Shown one piece after another: positions 9,671 to 19,167 of a stretch of DNA of 23,910 nucleotides. The stretch's first letter is position 1. Each line of letters starts with the position of its first letter. Origin of the DNA: Phytophthora quininea (Eukaryota; Oomycota; Peronosporomycetes; Peronosporales; Peronosporaceae); contig JAAVTG010000061.1 in the NCBI GenBank assembly GCA_011947345.1, forward strand, positions 1-23,910, given 5' to 3'. Under the pieces are notes generated by a model. The model did no database searches, was not told where the DNA came from, and saw nothing but the letters and a program-made list of their open reading frames with translations. The translations under genes and the position numbers were made by a program.

Positions 9671-10030
9671 TGTGGTCGTGGGGGTCAAAATGGTATCATC
9701 AAGCCGCTGGAAGCTTGGTGTATATCCAATGCTGGAGTGATAATACGGCTGCAGTTCAGTGGTGCAACAAACTACACTCCAAAATCCCCTCAGTCAGGAA
9801 ATTAACAGGAGTATCGGTCTCGCCGAAGTGTATTACAACTTGCGCGTGTCGGCAAGCCACATACCTGGATCATCCAATTGGATGGTTGATGCTGCGTCGC
9901 GAGCCTGCTCTGAGCCGTACAGAGAACGTTGGACTACCTTTTCTTCGTCGTGGTCACAGACACAAGTCCCGCTCGGTTGCAGGAAACTCTACACGAAGTT
10001 TTCGAGTCTCTTCAAACCAAGTCATTGGCC
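9671..10030 (+). pseudogene. RNase H domain of the DIRS-order element, 3' part
   Basis: Continues the RT/RNase H protein interrupted at 7490. CWSDNTAAVQWCNK (about 9730-9770) carries an RNase H Asp, and HIPGSSNWMVDAASRA (about 9855-9905) carries the last catalytic Asp. One base is missing near 9780, so the two blocks lie in consecutive frames. Coding fades near 9990-10030, where the recombinase frame takes over. Confidence 0.8.
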
Positions 10031-10715
10031 TCGTCATCAAGAACGAAATATAGCAGCACTTGGGCGCAGTGGTGTCAATGGTGCGAGTGGCTGCAACTTC
10101 CAAGATGGCTGCCTGAAGAGCCCCGAAAACACTCTTACCAGCTCGGTCTTTTCGCTACCTACTGCTGGCGATACGGGTGGAGTCGCTCAAGCTCTGGAAA
10201 CTCTGCCAACACCGTGCTCTCCAAAGTCAGCCACGTATCGTGGTATCATCGGAGAATGCTCGGATACGGGGTCTCGTTGCTCCCAGGCCATCAACTCGCA
10301 ATCACAGGAATGCGAAGGGAGGATCTTCCCACCAACCCAAAATCGCCTATAAGTACGCCACCTAGTGTCGGCCATCAAGATGGCAGCAAAAGCTGCAGGT
10401 CAAGATCCCGAGCGATATGGTTCGCATTCACTGCGCAGCGGCGGCGCTTCCGCGCTATTCAACGCTGGATTTGACAGTCTCGCAGTTAAACTGTTCGGAA
10501 GATGGAGATCGAATGCTGTGGAGCGATATACTCGAATCGACGGGCGACTAACCGCGCAAATGGCCCGAGAAATGCTAGCGAAGTCTGCCTTGCAGCGTCA
10601 TCTGGGGGCACCCTCCAAGCCACACCCTGGCAATGGAGGCGCTTCAATGCAAGCTTTCTCAGGTGCCGTGCACGGCACGCCCCCATTTCTTTCATCGAGC
10701 AAGTGCTACAGCTGA
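9950..10715 (+). pseudogene. Tyrosine recombinase of the DIRS-order element, internally deleted
   Basis: Would integrate the element cDNA circle by site-specific recombination. The N-terminal core-binding part reads from about 9975 (RTKYSSTWAQWCQWC ... ITGMRRE) to about 10345. From 10365 the C-terminal catalytic part follows in another frame: YGSHSLRSGGASALF (His-x-x-Arg), FGRWRS (GRW) and VERYTR (nucleophilic Tyr). The section between, which should hold the first catalytic Arg and the Lys (roughly a hundred residues in relatives, from memory of the family), is absent around 10345-10365. Ends at TGA 10713-10715. Confidence 0.85.
10663..10678. repeat. Perfect 16-bp palindrome
   Basis: GTGCCGTGCACGGCAC, inside the last codons of the recombinase. 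Possibly chance; function unknown. Confidence 0.6.
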
Positions 10716-10719
10716 AATG

Positions 10720-10756
10720 TATAGTATCGTAAATTCACTGCGGTACATATACTATA
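10720..10756. repeat. 8-bp inverted repeat just after the recombinase stop
   Basis: TATAGTAT (10720-10727) and ATACTATA (10749-10756) could form a stem with a 21-nt loop, 4 nt past the stop. It may be a relic of the element terminal repeat or an RNA 3' hairpin. Weak. Confidence 0.35.
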
Positions 10757-10921
10757 GTGGAGCGATTCCCGTTGACTCTTTTACAGAGCACATACTCTAA
10801 CTTTCTGCGGCACGCGGCATCGAGAGGAGCGCAATTTGTGGTGTGTTGGTTTTCGAAGACTTCCACTGCGTATCTATCGTGGAGGGTGCATGTACCGTAT
10901 GATACTGTCATGGCCAACACT

Positions 10922-10938
10922 GCTTCATTCACAAATTT
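10922..10938 (+). promoter_or_regulatory. Oomycete Inr/FPR core promoter of lectin copy 2
   Basis: GCTTCATTCACAAATTT, about 40-55 nt before the ATG at 10977. It matches the oomycete initiator plus FPR element, and the similarity to the copy 1 promoter extends into CAAATTTGCCTTCTAC. About 260 bp separate it from the end of the retroelement coding region. Nothing else is recognised in that gap. Confidence 0.75.
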
Positions 10939-10976
10939 GCCTTCTACGCTAACCGGTACTTCACACATCTGATACG

Positions 10977-11561
10977 ATGAGGTTCATTTTCAAGATACTC
11001 TCCACGGTGGCGCTCATGACTTGTGGCGCTGACAGCTCAGGCGTACAATTGAGTGAGAGGTACGGCGCAGCCCGTGGCTAAGATTTTACAGATGTGGCAG
11101 TCGTTCAACCTGGAGTTAAAGAGACAGCCATTCACATCCGCTCTGGCGAACGTGTGAGCGGTGTCGGTATCGACGTCGACGTCTCGGACGGCTTCGGTCC
11201 AGTCACGAAGCTGTACTATGGCGGTGATGGCGGCGACCCGTACGACCTGGACCTCGCTGGAGACGAGTACATCACGAAGATGGAGACCCACACGGACCTG
11301 AGGGACGGCAAAGCACGCATCGTGTACATCTATTTCACCACCAACAAGGGCAGAACAGTGGAGGGAGGGACACGAACGGAAATCGTAGGGAAGGCGGAGG
11401 CACCCGAGGGCACCCAGCTGGTGGCTTTTTCGAATCGAGTGGCAAGGAACTTGACTCGATTGGTGTCCTTTGAACGACAATGGCCCCTCAGTGGGAAAGA
11501 TCGTGGGTTAGTACATCAGAAGGTTGACGCCGGTAGGTTCGACGAACTTGTGTTGGCATGA
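10977..11561 (+). pseudogene. Secreted jacalin-like lectin, copy 2, one in-frame stop after the signal peptide
   Basis: ATG 10977 opens a typical secretory leader (MRFIFKILSTVALMTCGADS), then about 14 residues, then TAA at 11079-11081. The same frame continues without interruption to TGA 11559-11561 through the whole lectin domain (GVGIDVDVSDGFG, YGGDGGDP, GDEYITKME, FTTNKGR). In copy 1 the equivalent codon specifies Glu, so one G-to-T change (GAA to TAA) could explain the stop. Apart from that codon the gene is complete: promoter, leader, domain, stop. Read-through, reinitiation at an internal codon near 11094, or true inactivation are all possible. Confidence 0.82.
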
Positions 11562-11597
11562 CTTGGAAAAATGGTTGTTTCAAGAGCGGGAGCCGTT

Positions 11598-11657
11598 GTT
11601 GCACTTCGTCTGTTAGCACTGTCAGCGCTACAGCCCGAGAATCGCCGGAAGGACTAG
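11598..11657 (+). pseudogene. 60-bp relic of a PDR ABC transporter C-terminus
   Basis: Encodes VVALRLLALSALQPENRRKD with one residue fewer than a clean frame, then TAG. It aligns without gaps to the last 60 bp of the PDR pseudogene (1738-1797), with 43 of 60 bases equal by hand count, including the shared stop position. Nothing upstream aligns obviously. It lies 36 bp after the lectin copy 2 stop in the same orientation, unlike the tail-to-tail arrangement at 1797-1865. From 11658 to 11864 I see no gene. Confidence 0.65.
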
Positions 11658-11864
11658 GTCCACAACGACACAAATGCTTCATTGCACCTGGACTTGACTA
11701 TTTCCATCTCTTCGTTCGCTCAAAACTGTGTCTTCAGACCAGCAAAGGCGTCCTAAGTCGCGAGCGAGCCCTTCACCATGTCGCACCCAAATCCAGTCAT
11801 TCAATAGCGATGGGCGATTGTTTCGATCCGCCCTTGGCATCGGGCTCTGCTCGTTTCGCCCTCT

Positions 11865-13131
11865 TCATCGCAGCTTCCCGGCCTTTTGTCGAGCTGTAGC
11901 ACCACTCGTTTGGCTGTCTTCATTGATCGTAAAGGTGCCCAGTAGCCCGAAGTGATCCGACGGCCACAGACCGTCGGCAACCTTCTCTTGCCCAACTATG
12001 GAGATCTCGTCGAACACGCAGCCAACTTCACTAGAGGCACTAGGAGCCGCATAAAAGTACATGCGATCTAGTCGACTACGGAACGCTCGACTTGTTACTA
12101 ATGTATTGCGGGTGCCATCAAACGTGTACCCGTTCTCCTCCGTATTACCGGGCACCGACAGCCACAGGTCCTTCCACCCACCAGGTAAACCCATGGTTGC
12201 TAAATCCACATCGTCACCAGACTTACCATCAAACTCTTCACCTCGCAGCTCGCAAGACTTCCTCTGTACCACCTTCTTTTCATCACTCGTAGTCGACTCC
12301 GCATCGACGAAACATTTCTCATGAAACCACACTCGAATCTCCATCGTCTTCCCTCCAGCAACACGGTCTTTCATCATCTTCCCCACTCGAACCGCTCCTT
12401 TGGCGATACTATCACTACAAATTCTGCATTTGGATCTGCCACTCTTTGCTAACTCTACATCCACGTCCACGTAACGTCGATCCAGCAGCTTCATGTCTGC
12501 CTTCATCAAGTTGGTGTCACCCATGAACACTGCACCCAGACAGACACAGTTTTGTGCTCTGGGTCTTTTGTCTCCTATGATTCCTACTTGACCGTCGTCA
12601 CTGTCCACGTTCACCACCCGATCTCTTAGCACAGTCAAACTCTCCTTCAATTGGGACACTCTGGGGCCTGCAAATTGAGGAAGACTCTCCAAATGGGAAG
12701 TCCCCACAAATAACGTTTTGCCAGGTACAGCTTCCACCTGCATCAGGACCAGTTCTCGTCCCATCCCTGTATTAGCGAAGGGGTGGGTCTCCAGGGCCTT
12801 GACGGGCAACGCACTGAAAAGCGCCACGAAATACGTCTCTTGGAACGGAGGCGCCGTGTCCACACTGCAGTCATAGTACTTGGCCCAACTCTAATATCAA
12901 AAACACCCAGAGCAAAAATGAATAAAACCCACATCATGAAAACAATAAAACCCAACGTGGGGTTTATCCTCGTACTTGGCTCTTGAGCATCGCCAACGCC
13001 TCACGCGTGACCTCCTGGAAGCCAATCACCGCCGGACGCATGTGCTCCACCAAGCGGCCGATCGCCTTCATGCGCACGGAGCGCGCCACCTCGTCGAAGA
13101 AGAGGTTGAACGTCAGGATCCGCAGCTTCAT
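11865..13131 (-). CDS. TDP2-like EEP-fold phosphodiesterase with inserted PARP-type zinc finger (two exons)
   Basis: Predicted to hydrolyse phosphodiester links, by family a 5'-tyrosyl-DNA phosphodiesterase (repair of topoisomerase II-DNA adducts, nuclear). Exon 1 is 13131-12976 (52 codons from ATG), the intron is 12975-12891, and exon 2 is 12890-11865, giving 393 residues. Catalytic landmarks in order: Asn in LTFNLFF (N9), Glu in GFQEV (E40), His in GTSHLES (118), GDTN (176-179), SRLDR (327) and SDHFG (363-367). Between GDTN and the later motifs lies a zinc finger, CRIC (207-210) ... VWFHEKCF (H242, C245), spacing C-x2-C-x31-H-x2-C, with the IAKGAVRVG and W-F-H-x2-C pattern of PARP-type fingers that sense DNA breaks. 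No lesion is seen. Head-to-head with the CRN relic. Confidence 0.82.
12891..12975 (-). other. Intron of the TDP2-like gene, 85 bp
   Basis: Begins GTACGAGG and ends TTTGATATTAG. Splicing joins the codons MLKSQ to SWAKYYDC in phase 0 and links the EEP first motifs to the rest of the domain. Unspliced translation stops six bases into the intron region (GGA TAA). Confidence 0.8.
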
Positions 13132-13276
13132 GTCAATTTGTAAGTTGAAAAGCTAATTGCGATTTTCGCGTTAAGATTATTTCAATGTGATTTTGTGTTT
13201 TGATTTGGTGCTTTCGATTGATGCCTTGTCTGTAGGAGTCAAATTCATTCTAAAACGTGCCAGGGCAACGAAGATA
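13132..13276. promoter_or_regulatory. 145-bp shared intergenic region between divergent TDP2-like gene and CRN relic
   Basis: The start codons are 145 bp apart on opposite strands, so both promoters must lie here or overlap the genes. TCATTCT at 13245-13251 (+) fits an initiator about 26 nt before the CRN start. No equally good initiator is seen for the minus-strand gene. Confidence 0.45.
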
Positions 13277-14653
13277 GTGGTAAAGCTGCTCTGTGCGATC
13301 ATTGGGAAGACGAATGCGTTTGTAGTGAACAACAACACGAGCGCTTTGGTGACGGAATTGAAGGATGCAATCAAAGACAAGAACAAAGCGAGAATCAGGT
13401 GCGATGCAAGCGACCTGCGGCTCTTCTTGGCCAAGAAGGATGACGAGTAGGTGCAGTACAACGAACTAGGCTCAATAAGCAGCACTGACGGCCTGGAACT
13501 GTTGGAAGATCCAAGAAAGCTCAGGAAGTAGGATTATCCGAGAGAGCGATCGCTCCGCCTCCAGCAGCGGACAGCATTCGAAGTGAGGAAGAGAAAAGGA
13601 GGACGAGGAGGAACAAGAAGACGATGTGCTCAATGTGCATGTGCTGGTGGAGATTCCTGATGATGCTGAGGAGGAGGGTGCGGGCGTGACAGCGACCGCA
13701 ATGAAGAGAGGACGCAACGATGCCCACAACACAGATTCCGAGACTCTATCGAGTGTTTATGGCATTGCCTCGTGTACAGTTGGCATAGCAGAAGGGATCC
13801 GTAGGCGACTGAGCTACCAATATGCGACTATCGGCGCTGAAGTGGATGTCGATGACGCGATTGATGGCTACCAGTGGATTGTCAATCTGGCGGAAGACTA
13901 CGATAACGAGCGTGCAGGCTACAAAGAGTACTTGTACGAGCATTTGACTGGGGTATTGAATTCCGAAGATCCGTCGGCAACAACGGGACGACATTCTCGA
14001 AGACTGAAGCCGAAGTTCTACCTGAAGGACGTAGCACACAACAACCACGTGCTCGACAGCAGCGCCCCCACCCAGAGCCCCTTTACAATCAAAGGGACAG
14101 CAGACCTGCTGATCGTGGATGAAATCGCACAACAGAATAACGATATTTTTGCTGGTCTTCGGTTCGTGGTCAAGCTCAAGAAAGGTATCCCCGATCAAAG
14201 TGCGCAAGTGCAAGCTCTTCTCCATTAATAGCTGCCGACTTGAAATCTGAGGGGAATAGCGCTCCTGTCGCGTTGCTCACCAACTTGAATGATTTCTGGC
14301 AGTTCCGATACTTCACGGCAGAACGAACGATAGCGAAATTCATGCTCAGATGTCCGTCCCATGGATTCGTGACGATTAAAGACATCTTGCAGCAGCGCAA
14401 CAAGCCTACACAAAGAGGACATTTCGCAATGCCACAGAGTGAGTTGACAGAGCCTCTCCCAAAGCGTATGAAGCTTGATTTGCCCGTTGCTTCGAACGAT
14501 GCAGCAGCTGAGATGCTGGAGAGATACGAACTCATGTCTGACGAGCTGAGCCCCGACTTTTTGGTGACGAGACGAATGGAATGTGCTTTCGGCACGGTTC
14601 GTGATATGCCGGTTAACTATGGAGTCGATGTTCCGGAAGGAATGTACTCCTAA
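13277..14653 (+). pseudogene. Crinkler (CRN)-type effector with nuclease-like C-terminus, broken
   Basis: CRNs are oomycete effectors delivered into host cells, mostly acting in the nucleus. The ubiquitin-like header starts VVKLLCAIIG, with GTG at 13277 where relatives have ATG, and carries LRLFLAKK (LFLAK at residues 49-53). TAG at 13448-13450 follows. After a frame change an acidic linker leads to HVLVEIP (about 13635), the usual end of the CRN N-terminal region. The C-terminal domain has GTADLLIVDE, FVVKLKKG and LLTNLNDFWQF, the order seen in restriction-endonuclease-like CRN domains. The expected acidic residue before L-K-K is Lys here. One base is missing near 14222-14235, after ...QALLH. 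Lost start, nonsense codon and two frame changes indicate a dead gene. Confidence 0.82.
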
Positions 14654-14846
14654 CTGGATGCATGTGTGCATCGAGAGCATGAGTATGGCGCATTTGTGCG
14701 AACAGTCTTCTTCACAACAGTCTTTTGAGGAGTCATCCAAGCACTAGCTAAGTTGTGGTCAATGTCATCCGCAAGTTTGTTTTCGCAGTGTTGTTTTTGT
14801 TGTTACACTTTATCTGGTGTTGGTCTGTGCATTTTTACGTGAACAA

Positions 14847-17800
14847 TTATCTCGTCTGATGGTTCACGAAGCGTAGCGCCAGCAGCGATAGTAGCCGAAG
14901 TACAGCGATCCACAGCACGAGAATTCCACAATTGCACCAGATCTCGCTGTGCTTGACTAGAAAATTGACCTCCAGATATTCTTTGACCGTGAGTCCTTCC
15001 GGCAGATTTGGAGGTGTGCCAGCCATGGTTTGGCATCCACGTTCGCTACCGGTTCCGTCAGTTGGACAATCACCAAACACAACGGCGGTGAGACTGGCGA
15101 ATGCATATTTGTGCGGTGTAATGTCGTGGAGCCACGTGTATCCGCGAGGAATCGACACGGCCGGAGGATTAAAGCCCGTGAACAGAATACAGATCGTGTT
15201 GAGGAGCACCATGAACACAGAGGCCACCTCCAAACTCGGCAGCAAATATCCCAAAAACTGGCCAAAGTAAGCCATCAACAGCACAATCACCGACAGATTG
15301 AACCAGAAGGTGAAGAACTCAGCGACGCCCGAGAATCCAACCATGGGGTAGAAGATCGCCATGAACAGCAGCGATGTGCCGAAGCAGTACGGAATCTCGA
15401 CCAACGTACCACCGACAAAGTACCAGAACGCGTTGTACGTTTGGCCTGCTCGCTCGCGGTAGAACGAAGCCAATTCCTTGCAAGTAATGGGGATCACGCC
15501 GCTGAAGGTGATGAACGTCATGTTCACGGCCCCCATGTAAATCATTCCAAGGCCAGAGTTAACGCCTTGATACGACAAGTACTCGGTGTCGACGTAGGCG
15601 ATGCCCAGCGACAAGCTCAGGACGATAGACACGATAATGCGCGTCAGATTGTAAGACGGGGTCCGCCAGTACATCAGGAAGAACCTTCTCGTCACGAATA
15701 TCGCTTGCGCGAAATTGCTCGCAGCACGTTTTCGACCGAATTCCAGTGCTGGTACAGACGCGGATGGACGACCCACACCCTCGTGATCCAAGTTCTTGGC
15801 GAGCTGACGAGATTGCTCACTCGCTTTGAATCCTGCTACAAAATCCGTCTTCTCACCGGCATCATTGCCCACACCAGCGCCGATCACCTCCAGCATCCAC
15901 GTTGCCGGATTGGAGTCCATCTCCAGCGTCTTGACACCATCAATTGCTTCAAAATACTCGACCATCTTCGATGCGTTGATGCCAAGGTCTCCGAAGTACA
16001 CCATCTCGCCGCCACGTTTCAACAACAGCAGACTGTCGAAGACACGAAACACCACCGCAGAAGGCTGGTGAATCGTACACACAATCGTTCGACCAGTGTC
16101 CGCCACCTTGCGAACGCCGTCCATGATCAGCTTGGCCGACCGAGCGTCCAACCCGCTCGTCGGTTCGTCCAGGAACAACACACTCGGCTGGGCTGCCAAC
16201 TCCACGCCGATCGTCAGTCGCTTCATCTGCTCCGTCGAACTGCCACGGATGATCTGGTCGGCGATCGGATGTAGGTCCAGCAGGTCGAGACATTCGTTCA
16301 CCGAGTCGTACTTCTGACTGTCGGGGATGTCGGCATCCTGCCGCAAAAACGCACTGAACGTCAAGGCCTCGCGGAACGTGGACGCGTCCGAGTGGATATC
16401 CATCTGCTCGCAGTACCCGGTAGCTCGACGGATGGCGAGTTCGGTGGCAGGGTGTCCATTGAGCAGAATCTGTCCGCTGATCTTACCTCCAGTCTTTCGC
16501 CCAGCGATGACGTCCATGAGTGTGGTTTTGCCAGCACCTGACGATCCCATCAGCGCCGTGATGGTTCCTGGTAATGCGAATCCGCTGACACCCTTGAGTA
16601 AATCAATCGTTTGCTTGGAGTTTACAGGATCCGGGACGGAATACCACAAGTCCTTGAAAGCGAGTGTGACAGGGGTGAATGACTTATGTGTTGCTTCAAC
16701 AACAGGAATGGACAAGGCACCGGGTGTACCAGTCATTGCTTTAGGAGTTGCCATCAAGCTGTAGGCATCGGTCGGCATTGACTTTTCGCTTTTCGAGTTA
16801 TCAGCCTTGGCAAGCGAAACATTTACTGGTTCTTCACGTCTCCAGAACTCCAGTACAGCCCAGGCTAACCCCGTGAAGAGCACGTAAACAGCAACCAAGT
16901 AGGCGACGCCCAAATACAGCCAAATCCGGCCGGTCGGTACGTCAAACGAGCTTAATGAATACTCGCCCATTGTCATGCCGTACGTTTCGCAATAGTTGAC
17001 GCCTTCGTACTCGCATACCGCAAAGCGCGAGTCCGTGTACTGGTTCACGGCAGCAGCGCGAATGCCCCACGCCTGAGGACTCATCCAGTACAGCCAGATC
17101 AAAAAGTCCGGGATCATTCCCTTGGTGATCACGAAGCCGCAGAACAATGTTGAGAAGAACAACGAGAACTGGCTGAATGGGCTAGCAACGTTCATGTCGG
17201 GCATCACCACAGCCAAGAAGAAAAAGTAGGCCGCGAACATCATACTCGTGAGGAATACTATCAGCTCGAAGAAAATATATCCTCCGCCGTGGGGACGAAC
17301 CCGCACATCCAGTAGATAATGGAGCCGAAGATTAAAGTCTCGATCACCGCCAGCGGGATCTGGCTCACCGACGTTGCAAGAACGAACGACGAAGTTCGAA
17401 AGAAATTCGACCCGCGGTGTTTGTTGAAAACGCCTCGAATTGCCATGAAAGTCGGCACCTGGGCCGACTGACCCAACGTGACAAAGTTGATCGCCACGTA
17501 GATGATACCAATCACCACCTGGGCATCCGCTTCATCAAATTGGTAGAATGTGCTCGCATTCAGCAAACCCAACACGATCGACATCAAGAAGCGGCTTTTA
17601 AGCAAGGCGGTATTGCGCAGCGTCACGGTCATCTGACGCCGCATCAGCGTGAGGGTGCCGTCCCAGAAATTCTGGTAAAACTCGGGGCGGGAATCCATGT
17701 GCTTCTGCTTGTCCACAATCAGCATAGGATCTAGAGGCTCATTCAGGTCACGCATCATTTGTTCGTGAATAGCTGAGCGCTGGAAGAAATCGGCGTACTC

Positions 17801-18919
17801 ACTCGGCAGAACCGGAACGGTGCCAACTTCGTATTCATGCTGCTTGTTCGTCCCGAGATCCAACAGGAAGTCCGCCACATCGCGGTTTGGAGGACATTTG
17901 AAGCCCAGACTCTCAAAGTATGTCAACGCCTCGGAACGAGGTCCATGATACATCACGTAGCCGTCGTTCAGCAAGATCACGTCGTCGAACAGCCCAAATA
18001 CCTCCGGCGAAGGTTGCAACAGCGAAATCACGATAGTCTTGTTCAACGTCTTGGCCAAACTCTGTTGCGTTGAGATGATGTCGAACGTTGCGGCACTGTC
18101 GAGCCCCGTGCTGATCTCGTCCATCATCATCACGAACTTGTTGCCGAATGCCATTTCACCCGTCGTCACACGCTTGCGTTCACCACCAGATACACCACGC
18201 AACATGGCATTGCCAAGAATGGTGCCCTGGCAATTCTCGAGGCCAAGTTGCTGAATGACAACATCTGGATAATGTTTGTAGGTGGCGCGGAGCGCTTCCA
18301 ATGCGGTCTGGTTCTGCTCAGGGGTTCCATTCGAGTACAGCTTCTCCTCTCTCTTGGGAAGCTTCCCACCCATGCACGCATTCGCAAACTCGAGTGTCTC
18401 CTTAACGGTGAGGGTTGGAAAATGGTTGTCGTGTTGGTCGACGAACGACACGAACTGCGGGAGCTTGCCTTTCAGATCGTCTTGTGGTGCACCATTGTAC
18501 GTCACATCACCGTCGATATTCACGCGCTTGCTCTTCTTGAATCTACTACTCAATACCTTCAGCAGAGACGACTTGCCCGACCCTGGTTGACCAAGCACCA
18601 GCGTCATCGTACCAGGCCGTAACACGCCGCTCACATTGCGGAGGATCTCCTTCTTGACGATATGCTGCTTGGCATTCAAGCGAAGAGCAGCCATCTTGAG
18701 GGTGTTGGGGATCGTCGGCAGCTCCACTTTAGACTGAGCTTCATCCTTCACCACAATGTCCGCTGAAATGGATATATTGCGAAAGCGTACTTCCATCCTC
18801 GGCATCGGCTGCCCCAATGCAGGTTGCACCAGATCCGCAATGTGTTGGTGCAGCGCGATCGGCCCTTCAGCCATCAGCGCCTTGCCACTGTCGTAGCCAA
18901 TAACCGGGTCCTTCGTCAT
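14847..18919 (-). pseudogene. PDR-type ABCG transporter, near full length, one frameshift at about 17276-17281
   Basis: Full-size drug/lipid exporter of the plasma membrane with NBD-TMD-NBD-TMD order. NBD1: GQPGSGKSS, VSGGERKRVT, MMMDEISTGLDS. TMD1 follows, then NBD2: GSSGAGKTT (about 16530), LFLDEPTSGLD (about 16165), and TMD2 ending RFVNHQTR at 14847. Start chosen at ATG 18919 (MTKDPVIGYDSGKAL) because that is the usual oomycete PDR start and the core promoter lies at 19002-19018. The longer frame from 19057 would begin inside or before the promoter. Frame is lost within TMD1 (after VPTAED, resuming YIFFELIVF), equal to one missing base. Total length about 1357 residues, normal for the family. 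It could be functional if that base is a sequencing error. 14654-14846 holds no gene. Confidence 0.9.
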
Positions 18920-19001
18920 CGTGTTCGTTGGTAAATTAGCGAGTACCGGTACTAAGATCGAGGTTGTCTCTGGCTGGAGTAGTCGGGAGCTCGGAAATTC
19001 C

Positions 19002-19018
19002 GAAATGGTGAATGAACT
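19002..19018 (-). promoter_or_regulatory. Oomycete Inr/FPR core promoter of the PDR gene
   Basis: On the minus strand GTTCATTCACCATTTC, matching the initiator plus flanking element, about 85 nt before ATG 18919. It implies transcription starts here, so the upstream methionine-rich extension from 19057 is not translated. Confidence 0.6.
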
Positions 19019-19167
19019 GGTGGTCGCAGCTCTCAACCACATCATCACCGGAGCCACATCAACTGAGGGTCGATTGGCGCGGTGCTATTGGTGTATTCTG
19101 CATAATCTCGTCCAGTGCATCCGATCTCAGATTATGCTGCGGCACCCCATGATAATCGACTAGCATA

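Larger units (their letters stand above)
3221..10715 (+). mobile_element. Decayed DIRS-order (tyrosine-recombinase) retrotransposon, interrupted by a hAT element
   Basis: In order on the plus strand: a gag-like region with a CCCH zinc finger, a Cys-containing tandem repeat region, reverse transcriptase with RNase H, and a tyrosine recombinase. This RT-RH-YR order, with YR in a frame overlapping the RH end, is the DIRS-order layout rather than LTR/integrase. There is no integrase or aspartic protease signature. The element is split by a hAT insertion at 7491-9662. Coding starts near the ATG at 3221 and ends at the YR stop 10713-10715. Terminal repeats were not identified, so the true ends lie outside these limits. 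Many frame changes and an internal YR deletion make it non-autonomous. Confidence 0.85.

Noticed and set aside
10757..10972. 71-codon plus-strand frame before lectin copy 2
   Set aside because: It overlaps the lectin promoter and shows no recognisable protein features.
15030..16274. 414-codon open frame on the plus strand inside the PDR gene
   Set aside because: It is antisense to conserved ABC motifs, low in complexity of recognisable domains, and part of it recurs antisense to the other PDR copy. It is explained by codon bias of the sense gene.
18920..19057. 46-codon N-terminal extension of the PDR protein
   Set aside because: It would cover the core promoter at 19002-19018, and the usual family start lies at 18919.
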